A DNA stretch of 49,671 bases from Lingula anatina (taxonomy: Eukaryota > Brachiopoda > Lingulata > Lingulida > Lingulidae), in the NCBI RefSeq assembly GCF_001039355.2, contig NW_019775431.1:237657-287327 (forward strand), written 5' to 3'. This document shows positions 23,216 through 32,963 of the stretch, in pieces. Positions within the stretch are counted from its first letter, which is position 1. The number at the start of each line of letters is the position of its first letter. The notes under the pieces were generated by a model. It saw only the letters and a list, made by a program, of their open reading frames with translations. It had not been told where the DNA came from and did no database searches. The position numbers and the translations under genes are program-made.

Positions 23216-26200
23216 TATGACATTAATGAACATTGTGTATCAAACGTTTTGATACGATTTAATTAAATGGACGAGGAGGATTACGGTATTAGTTACTATT
23301 TACCTCTGGCGTTAACGTCGCCCTGCTATATAAATGAACAAATGTTGCAGATCGTAACAAAAAAATTTCTTATAGTGTGTTTATGACATATGATTTACAC
23401 ATTGGAAAGTGAAACACTCCTCGACTTTAACGAACCACCAGACGTAAACTGTCTACCCACGCTCCCCGAAAAAAAAAACTGTTTCTTTTAATTTCAAAAT
23501 GAATTGCTTTTAAGACAAAGAAGTCCATTAACCATTTATGACTCATTGTCATTGTACAGCATGTATTTAAGGACAAATTAAGCTTTGTAAAGTCCCTATT
23601 GTCACATATCATAGATACTTAATTTTATCTTGAATGAAAAATAGCAACCTTTTATAACTTGAACCAAGATCTGATATACAGTGCACTATACAGTAGCTAC
23701 TATGACATTCCTCAAGTTAGGTCTGCTGGGGGAGGGGAGCATTTAAATGATAAATGAGGAAGTCTACCTGCAAAAGCAGCAGCAGTGGTTTAAATGATCG
23801 CTATCTCGGCTCCTTTCTCTTTGACAGCAACATAAAAAGTGTTTAGGGAGAAAGTCACACAAAGACCCGACGTTGTTTTGTCTTCCTTGTTTACTATCGT
23901 CAATTAATGAAATCGAGAAAGCAATTAAGTGACGGCACATTGAATATAGTCACTAGGTGCATTTCGCTGAGTGTTTACAAGATCTAGCGACACATTTTAT
24001 CGCCACGCGTTCTAGTCTGATAAATCAGTGGGTGTTTATTATGAATCGGGGAATCAGGAGATATGTCCCTAAATGGGGAGATTCTCGAGGAGACCAGTAG
24101 TGTTGAAAGGTCTGAATAATTTTGTCTGAAAAATGTGGAAACTATCTTAGATTATCATACAATGAATGGTATCATAAGTGCCTTAGATCTTCAGTGTGTG
24201 CAACAACAAGTGACGCAAAAACGGCAAAATGTAAGCAAGAAGGCGTGTGTTTGTTTATGGGGGAGGGGGGGGGTTAGTGGTATTTTGTATGTGTACCCTG
24301 TAGTTGGATAAAATAAAATAGTTCAGAATAGTGTACGTACAGGTTTGAGAAGTTGAACATGAAAACGTTTTCGACTGATAATAAAAACATCAGGAAAAAA
24401 ACGAAATAGAATGTTTAGAAATTTAAACAGTTACTCTGGCGGCTTTCCGTCATTGCTATGAATCTGACATCGAATTTAGTCCAAAATATTAGTAAATTCA
24501 GAATTATTAGCTAAAACGTAAATTGCCCTAATTTGTCAGATAACCAAAAAATGCCGGTGATCCAAGCGGAGGGTACGCTTTCCTGAAGGTAGCGGCGACG
24601 AACGGCGACAATATTTTTCTGAACAGTGAACCTGTATTAGTTACGAAAAGCCCCCTTTTCAACAGGCTTGTTTTATTAATTACTTCATGTCACAAAGTAA
24701 ATTTATACAGGCAAAACTTTATTCAAGGAAATAGTTTCACGAAATGAACGAGAGTAAAATATAAGTCGGCACAAATATAAGTCATACAACAATGAGTCAT
24801 GTTATGGGCCATGTCGGATTATAATGGCATACCTTGATGCAAAACAGTCTATCGTTTCTTCCACCGCGAGTCCCTTTATTTAATGTATTGTATTACTCAT
24901 TACCCATTTCATTTGACACTCTCTCTTTTTCTCTCCTTTCCCCTTTCTCTTGTTAGTAGGAGGGTAAATAATTAAGCACTCAAAATCTGCATTACCAATC
25001 TTCAGAAAAAAATAAGTCAACGGACCAGTGGGCTGATTCACAACATCCGACACAGCAGAATGAATCAAATGACAGGTAGCACAAATTTATATGCAGATAG
25101 CTATAGTGTCACTACATACATAATTTGCTGCACGCGCGAAGCTGTTGAACAAAAGGATAGTTCGCTACGGCCCCTATTTCACACAGACCACGAATCCCAC
25201 GAATGACCATGAATTGACAAATTTTACGATTCGTGGTTGAATCGTAATCAGTTCGTGAAGTTCTTAACAGATTCGTATATATTCGTAGTCAGTTCTTGCA
25301 CTTCTTGACCAACAGGAATTGGTGGCAAAAACTTTGATGCCCCTATTTCACACAGACCACGAATCCCACGAATCGCCAGGAATTGAAAATTTCAGGATTC
25401 GTGGTTGAATCGTAATCAGATCGCGAAGTTTTTAACAGATTCGTATATAATCGTAGTCAGTTCTTGCAATTCTTGATCAATCGGGAATTCGTGGCAAAAA
25501 TTTTGAGCTGTTCAAAGTTTTGGCCACGAACTCCCGATTCCAAAAAATCGTAGTGAATTTCTGGACAATATTCGTGCGATTCCAGCCGAATCCCACGAAT
25601 ATTCGTATCACTATCGCACCTGTATCGTAACTGAATTGTCGAGCGTGTCGAATTAGACCAGAAAATGGGCAAAATCTCACGACTCCAGCCGAATTCCACG
25701 AATATTCGTAACACTATCACACCTGTATCGTAACTGAATCGTGAGCGTGTCGAATAAGACCAGAAAATTGGCAAAATCTCATGAATCCTCACGAATCCTG
25801 AAATTTGTCAATTCCTGGCGATTCGTGGGATTCGTGGTCTGTGTGAAATAGGGCCTTACGGGAGACCGTTTGTTTACATAAGTACTCTAAGGGGGCATGG
25901 CTACCCAGGCGACCAGAGGATTAGGCTAGTTACTATTATGCCGTCAACAATCGTTTATATTTATATCATTATACACTCCCTCTATTGTATTTTCCACCGC
26001 ATTAATCGCAGTGTAATCTTCAAATGGTCCACGGGGTAAATATACACATTCTTAATACTAGTACGGTAGCATGTTTAAATTCTTGAATTTCTAATTTGTA
26101 AAATCTTTCATACACGGCCTCATAATTATATTACTCTCAGGCTATACTCTTCGATGATATTGTATTACACGGGACTCTTGGAAACCTGAAGCACAGAGCA

Positions 26201-26575
26201 TTGTGAAAGTTAATTCGCTACGGAGTCTTGTTATATTCTTTATGCAGTTTGATACATGTATGCCGGGATAAACACTGTGAACTAGGAACAAGCTTTATTT
26301 AGCTTTACTTAATTTACGACATTTTAAACAAAACCAGTCATCAAGGCTTGCTTTAATTTGGTGTTAACCTGGCACTGGTTTTAAAAGAACAAATATAGAT
26401 ATGTTGGATGGATAAAATCACCGACATCGTAATATTTTAACTTAATGTGGTCATTTACACAGTGACATAGATGATATTTATAAGTTGTCTGTCGTTTAGC
26501 ACACATTACAGTGAGAGTAGCCAAACAGTGACGATGATCAATCCAAGCACAATCTAGGCAAGTATTGTTTACAAA
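23216..26575 (-). repeat. right arm of the large inverted repeat: blocks O-L-M-N read on the minus strand
   Basis: Reading the minus strand from 26575: O (26575-26071), about 75 bp of unshared sequence, L (25996-24770, split by the MITE at 25169-25856), M (24768-23795), then N (23306-23216). About 490 bp (23307-23794) are present here but absent between M and N in the left copy; I could not identify that insert. The block order is a circular permutation of the left copy (L-M-N-O). Confidence 0.8.
25169..25856. mobile_element. MITE with inverted-repeat ends, Harbinger-like
   Basis: 688 bp beginning ggcccctatttcacacagac and ending with its near-exact inverse (gtctgtgtgaaatagggcct). The paired ends extend over about 60 bp, through the phrase cacgaatcccacgaat. 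It is flanked by TAC on both sides (25166-25168 and 25857-25859). The other two L copies have one uninterrupted sequence here, so the insertion is clear. A 3-bp target duplication and GG-starting ends fit PIF/Harbinger MITEs, but no transposase is present. The first 169 bp are duplicated in tandem (25170 and 25339), and attcgt or its inverse recurs throughout. Confidence 0.85.
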
Positions 26576-27583
26576 ATAGATCATGTTGAATAAACTAACG
26601 CTTTAATAAATAATCAGCACAAGGTTCGGTTGTCGTCACTTACATGTAAAAGCTTTCGATCAAAGACGTTCAATGATATCACAAATCATTTGACGATTAA
26701 CAAATGAACAGGTTCTAGGGGCATTTTTTGTTTCAGCTTGGGGGACTTCAGGTAGAGGGTTCATTGAAGGTGTTTCGTTTGATAGCAGCATCACGCCCTA
26801 GGTCTAAGCGAGTTGAATAGAAGCTTTTTGTCCAAGCATCCTATTCCAAACTACTGAGTTAGAACAAAGGTCTAGTTAAATGTACTGTGCAATTACAATC
26901 AATAGAATCATATTTGATTGTCCCCCCCCCCAGGTATCGCATGCATGCATTCTTACTTGAGTGATCTAAAACAAGTAGCTAGTGTACACTGTTTGTAACT
27001 GTAGCAAAATATGTTTGACATGGCGTTTCTGCATGGCAGCCAGAGACACAGTAAATGTATAGGCATGGTTTAAGATTGTTCGAGAGATAATAACAGTCGC
27101 ATTTAACAATAGAGAACGAGCTATGTTAAGACCCCCCCTCCTCTTTAACTGATGATTCACACTTTAAATTGACCGTACTCTCATGTATTGTGTGATCACA
27201 ATGTCATAGGTTCCCTGTTGCACGTTGGAGTTGGAATCTATTTGCGCCTCTGTCAATGCACCTTATTTAATATTATAATATAAATAAAGTATAAGTAACA
27301 TATTTGCCATGTATTGTTCCTTTTTGAAAATGCTATTCACTGTTTTTTCCTTATTCTTCATTCATTATCGTTCATGTTTTATAAATACTTTAATCAGTAA
27401 GTTTATAAATAAATTATTCATATATAAATTAATGCAATAGGAATTTTTTGAGGTTGATGGTGACGCTCATGCATGTTAATTAAACAAACAATACTTAGTT
27501 CAATTATTGACAACGGATAATTCATATTGATAATATACCTGATAACAAATTTAACTAGCAGTTTGTTAGCAACACTAAAAAGA
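26576..27583. other. non-coding stretch, nothing recognised
   Basis: AT-rich, with a poly-C run at about 26922. Only short open frames and no repeat partner noticed in the window. Confidence 0.5.
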
Positions 27584-27645
27584 TAATTAGCTGCGCGTGC
27601 CAAACTAGTGAACAAAAGCACAGTTCGCTACGGGAGACGGTTTAG
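27584..27645 (-). repeat. short fragment of block L, reversed
   Basis: On the minus strand it reads ccgtctcccgtagcgaac followed by a degenerate acagcttcgcacgtgcagc-type phrase, the diagnostic centre of block L. It is only about 60 bp. Confidence 0.6.
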
Positions 27646-27985
27646 TGGCACGCGGTAGCATGGTTTCAAGCCTCTTACAGCTATAATCCTATCGCCACAA
27701 CAAACAATGGGGACCTTCTGGCTGATGTATCTTGCTGTTAATTATACTTTGTTACAACGGATTGTTGCGCTCGGGCTGGTCCACAGATACCGGCGTCATG
27801 GGGTTCACTCGCCTAAGGTATTGTGTGTTGTTACGTCTTAACTATTGTGCTTTTGCGTTCGAATTTTGAAGGGATTTAGGCGGCTCTCCATTCTTTGTCC
27901 GCCCCGTTCTATTCACAGGATACGGATTAAAACATTCAAACGTCTTAAAACGTTGTACAACGGAAACATAATTATTATTACTACT
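27646..27985. other. non-coding stretch, nothing recognised
   Basis: Sequence between the reversed L fragment and the third L copy. No gene or repeat identified. Confidence 0.45.
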
Positions 27986-28605
27986 GCCGTCATAAGATTA
28001 TGTGTGTGTGCATTTATTCCATCTAACATAAGAAGATTAGATACAATTATAACGTCAGAAAATACAATAGAGGGAGTGTGATAATGATAGGGTCGCTAAA
28101 CGATGTTGACGGAATATAGTGACTAGCCTAATCCTCTTGTCGCATGGGTAGGCACGCCCCCTTAGAGTACTTATGTAAACAAAAGGTCTTCCATAGAGAA
28201 CTATTCTTTTTTCAACAGCTTCGCGCGTGCAGCGGATTATGTATATAGTGACACTATACAGCTAACTGCAGTTAAATCTGTGAAAGCTGTTATTTAATTT
28301 ATTCTGCTGTGTCGGACATTGTTGGCCAGCCCAATGGTTCATTCACTCATTCTTTTCTGAAGATTGGTGATGCATATTTTGAGTGCTTAATCAGTTGCCC
28401 TCCTTCTTACAAAAGAAAGGAAAAAGGGAGAGAAACAGAGACAGTGTCAAATAAAAAGGGTAAAGAGTAATATAATACATTAATTAAAGGGACTCGCGGT
28501 GGAAGAAACGATAGACTGTTTTGCATCAAGGTATGCAATTATAATCCCGCATGGCCATTGCATATACGGCCGTACTTTAAATACATTACTCATAGTTGTA
28601 TTAAA
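27986..28605 (+). repeat. third copy of block L
   Basis: It matches 16620-17205 over its length, including the upstream part (gtgtgcatttattccatcta, then cataagaagattaga) that the reversed copy lacks. It ends near actcatagttgtatta, where the unit goes over into M in the other copies; here M does not follow. Confidence 0.85.
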
Positions 28606-28927
28606 TTACATTATTTTGCTGAATAGACATACGTTTTAAGGCCGATAATAGGGTTAACTACGCTCAAAATCATGTTTTTGAGTTTTTTTGTGTATTTCTA
28701 TTCATCAAAAAAGTATCTAACGTTGGATTTATAAATTTTTATGAATTTGCACCGCAAAATGTGTCATTTGATGAGTTTTTCAACCGGCACGCGCTCCAGT
28801 CAGGCTGACAACTAAGCCACGCCTCTGTTACTAAAGGCCGTTGCCATGAGGGGGGCGGAGCATAGTTAATGAGCTATAAGCAGATTACGTGGGCGGTAAT
28901 AGGTCATAAGTCTTATATCATAGTCCG

Positions 28928-29139
28928 TGGGCCAAATACCGAAACCCTCCCCCCCCTTAGTGATTTTCGTTCACTATGTTTTTCTGATAGCTTAGGTCCT
29001 TAGCTTTTATTTTCTTCTTGTTTGCCATTAAACTGGTGGTGGGTGTGTGTGCTACAGCCGTTGCCATGGTAACACACGGGTTAAAAATTGACATTTCTGA
29101 GCCCAACAAAATCTAAAATATTTCAAATACATAAACTAA
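28928..29139 (+). repeat. 212-bp repeat, copy left of the N gap
   Basis: Starts tgggccaaataccgaaaccc and ends ttcaaatacataaactaa. The same 212 bp recur at 29498-29709 with only one difference noticed (tcttcttg against tctgcttg). Confidence 0.9.
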
Positions 29140-29189
29140 ATAGAATTCAAAATCGTTCTAGACATGTAGTCTAAGATGTGCACTATACC

Positions 29190-29497
29190 NNNNNNNNNNN
29201 NNNNNNNNNNNNNNNNNNNNNNNNNNNNNNNNNNNNNNNNNNNNNNNNNNNNNNNNNNNNNNNNNNNNNNNNNNNNNNNNNNNNNNNNNNNNNNNNNNNN
29301 NNNNNNNNNNNNNNNNNNNNNNNNNNNNNNNNNNNNNNNNNNNNNNNNNNNNNNNNNNNNNNNNNNNNNNNNNNNNNNNNNNNNNNNNNNNNNNNNNNNN
29401 NNNNNNNNNNNNNNNNNNNNNNNNNNNNNNNNNNNNNNNNNNNNNNNNNNNNNNNNNNNNNNNNNNNNNNNNNNNNNNNNNNNNNNNNNNNNNNNNN
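29190..29497. other. assembly gap (N run)
   Basis: 308 undetermined bases. The flanks are near-identical repeats, so the gap size and copy number are doubtful. Confidence 1.
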
Positions 29498-29709
29498 TGG
29501 GCCAAATACCGAAACCCTCCCCCCCCTTAGTGATTTTCGTTCACTATGTTTTTCTGATAGCTTAGGTCCTTAGCTTTTATTTTCTGCTTGTTTGCCATTA
29601 AACTGGTGGTGGGTGTGTGTGCTACAGCCGTTGCCATGGTAACACACGGGTTAAAAATTGACATTTCTGAGCCCAACAAAATCTAAAATATTTCAAATAC
29701 ATAAACTAA
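29498..29709 (+). repeat. 212-bp repeat, copy right of the N gap
   Basis: Near-identical to 28928-29139 and begins at the first base after the Ns. Different sequence follows from 29710. Confidence 0.9.
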
Positions 29710-32440
29710 GGCCACACTTTTTTAATTTTATGGATGACATCCTGCGCGCGCACGGATTTTTGCCCGTTCTCCAAAAAAAAAAAAAAATTTGATTTTTTTC
29801 AAGATGGCAGCAATATCAAAATTGCGGCCGGTTTAAGCTGATTTCTAAACCTGTTTCTACTGTAAGTAACTAACGTTGAAAATTTAATAAATTTAATGGG
29901 TTAAGTATTTTGATATCCATATGGTATTTAGTCTTTACTTACGGCTTACAGTGTTTGTTATTCCTATAATTATCATTTTAAGAACAAAAAAAAAAAAAAA
30001 AAAAAAAAACTTGAAAACCAAAATGACCCCAACAAATCCTGGGTGATTTACTTTGGTATATATTGCTGTCCTATTAAACTTCTAATATTGTTATTGTTCT
30101 CCGACATTGCCTTCCTTCTATCTGTATTTATTCTTTTATTCTTTTGTATTTGTTGTTACCTTTTGATGTATTGAATTTGAATAATATGAAGCCAAGATCG
30201 TGAACATTTGTAATAACTCAATATGGTCTACAAGTATTTAAATTATCGTGCGGTAGATGGCTGAAATTATTTGATCATCTCTTACCATCTATGGGGCAAG
30301 TTAAATGACACAAAATAGTCTGATTTTGAGTGAAAGGCAACTAGTTTGCAAATATAGATGGCGATTTTGCATTTCTATACAATTATTTTTTAAGTAAAAT
30401 GTTATAAAAAACTTAATTATATATTCAGTTGAAGTTAGTGGATATATTGATTTTTCCAAAACATGGATATAATTTTACCTCTCTAGCAGTTTGAAGCTGA
30501 GTTATGGCATATACATGTAAATGTTTTATTCCATTTATTCATATAGATGAACACCATCTTAGATTGTAACAAAAACTCAGTTTCAGAGGTAACAGCAAAT
30601 TTTAATTGGCTTTCCAGTGAACATTCTTCATGAAAAAAGACTACAGCCAAGACATTTCATCCATTTCCAAAAAGCCTTAATCCTAAATATCTAACTAAAT
30701 ATGGACAAGTGTTTCCGTGAAAGTAGGGTAGAAAGGGCATATTTGATTATAATTAACTGCACAAATTTTAGAATTATTTGTTTGTTGCACTGTTTAATAT
30801 TATTGCAGCAAAATTCATACCTGCACTGCCATGGCCATTTGTGGCCATGGTGAATTTTGGAATAGCCAAGTAAATATAATTTGGCTGAAAATGAATAGAA
30901 ATGATTTATATTTAGATAATATCCTAATAGGTTAGTTCAGTTTATCAGAAAGAGCAAAAGAGGCATTTTGAAACGAAAATGTAATATATATTCGGTCAGC
31001 ACAGCAATATGTATGAACTCTGTTTTGTGATGGCCACCATGGGTTTTAGGTTTTATTACATTTAAAAAAGAGGATATAGGAGTAACAATCACTGTAAACA
31101 GTAATTATGCTATTCTGTTCATATCAGCATATCCAAAAACCTAACATTTTTCAATTCCAATGCTGCTTTCAAAGTTTACAAAAAGCTACTTTCAGTAATA
31201 AGAAGAAAATTAACCTAAATCTATCGTCATCTTGGATTGGCTGCCATTTTGGCAATTTAACTATGATAATTTTTTCAAATAATTTTGTTGATAACTGAGG
31301 TCCAAGTCTAATTTCTTTAAAAAGTTTACAATACAGCGAGTTCATATATTTGAAATACATGGCAATTTAAGGTCTCAGAAATTATAATTTTAAAACCCCT
31401 GTGTTACTATGGCAACAGCTAAATCTGTCACACCTTTCACCTATTACATGGCAAACAAGCAGAATATTTGAACTTAGGGCCCAAGCTATCAGAAAATCAT
31501 AGTAAATAAAAATTGCTAATAGGGCTGAGCTAGCTTAAGTTTATTAAATTTTATTTTGTATTGGAATAATGTATTATATCATTTCATGTGTAAGCAAATT
31601 GGCGGCCATTTTGAATTTCGAAAGTCATAATGCAATCTGAATTAGCACAATTTATAGAAAAGGGTCCTAGGTCCATATTCAGTACACCTAAAAGTAATAA
31701 AGAATGTAATTTGGGATGATTAATGTGGCATCTTTCCAGTTAGGACAGCCGTATGTAAAAGACACCTTGGATTTCAGGATTTTACGTCAAAATTAAAAGG
31801 TTACATCTTCAACAAGCACTTCAGGCAAAGAGCAGAGGCTTTTTACCATTATGGAACATCAAAACACATGCCACATTGCAATTTCTTAATAATTAAATAA
31901 AAACTCAAATATAAAAAAATTCCCAAAATTATTAAAAAATGAGCAATAATTGGCAGCCATCTTGAATTTGCTGCCATCTTGGGACATTTTGATGATTGTG
32001 AAGTATATAATGTTTTGGCCAATTTTGATTAACTGTTACATAATGCTGCAAAAAAGGATCATATTTATGGCTCTCATATAATTTATTCGTTAACACCGAA
32101 TAACGGCTAGAAAGTATATCTTATTTCCTAAGCAATATTACAGTTACCGTTTTGCTCTCTATACAGTCAGTCAGATTCTGGAAGGAAGAGGTTCTTATGA
32201 AGAACTGGATTTCAGCGAGAAAGATAGATACGTTATAATTACGGATATAGATGAAAGGTATATTATTCTTTATCTCATGCCTTTTCCACGAAGAACTCTG
32301 GTTTAGACTGTAAAACGATCGTTTAACTTTGAAATACACTGCTCAGAAGAAGTTAGGGAATAAAGTACTGTCAATTGTCATTATGCAAATGAGCATAAAA
32401 GGAAAGGGGGTTCAAAAAGAGACTACTCATTATCGTGTCT
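29710..32440. other. non-coding, repeat-derived stretch
   Basis: AT-rich, with long A-runs (29774 and 29987) and repeated phrases of the type caagatggc or ggc(a/g)gccat(c/t)ttgaat (29803, 31599, 31952, 31971). A diverged reversed copy of the 212-bp repeat lies at about 31350-31520. A perfect 9-bp-stem palindrome ccatggcca-tttg-tggccatgg is at 30829-30850. No coding signal was found, including none for the missing 5' exons of the subtilisin gene. Confidence 0.55.
31350..31520 (-). repeat. diverged reversed copy of the 212-bp repeat
   Basis: On the minus strand it reads actatgattttctgatagct, then tgcttgtttgccat, then gttgccatagtaacaca, then atttctgag. These phrases are in the same order and spacing as in 28928-29139. 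Confidence 0.7.
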
Positions 32441-32448
32441 GCCTATGT

Positions 32449-32570
32449 CATAGCATGACATACCAAATATATCACTGAGTGAGCAAACTACCCAGTGAAA
32501 TGCATTAGCGGGTCAAACCTACAACCTGGAAACAAAACCTGTTGACCTGCAAATATATCACTTGCTTCAC
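32449..32570 (+). repeat. inverted-repeat partner of 33580-33690
   Basis: About 110 bp sharing gggtcaaacctacaacctgg and aaacaaaacctg with the reverse complement of 33580-33690. The repeats flank the prodomain exon of the subtilisin gene. Confidence 0.8.
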
Positions 32571-32963
32571 AACCCCGTCTCCATCGAATAATTATGTCTG
32601 AAACGGCTGGTTTTTATTGCAACACAGTTAAAGTAGAAACGCCCCAAATAAAAAATAACAGCATGCATGGTTCAGATTTCTGCATCTTAAATGGTGGGTG
32701 TTCCTTAACTTCTTTTGAGCAGCATAAGATACATTATTCGAAGTTTGATCTTACATTTATGAACAGTTTTAATGATATTTTATTAAGATTTGTATTCATT
32801 ATCATTATTCAGATATCATGGTTGAAATATATTTGATAAGTATGTTTTGGGAATATAGTCCAAACAAATTAATTTCAAATATGCATATTTTGTCCGGATT
32901 CGATGCACGGGCGTTTGTCATTTATTTATTATCGTTGACGAAAAAGCTTCTAATTTTCGCTAG

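Noticed and set aside
16620-28605. A CRISPR array or similar regular repeat system
   Set aside because: Repeats are long, few and diverged, in an intron-bearing eukaryotic genome.
29158-29573. Open frames spanning the N run
   Set aside because: They exist only because undetermined bases cannot contain stops.
32594-32836. An upstream exon of the first subtilisin gene
   Set aside because: No signal peptide, no I9 pattern, and no donor in the phase required by the exon at 32964.
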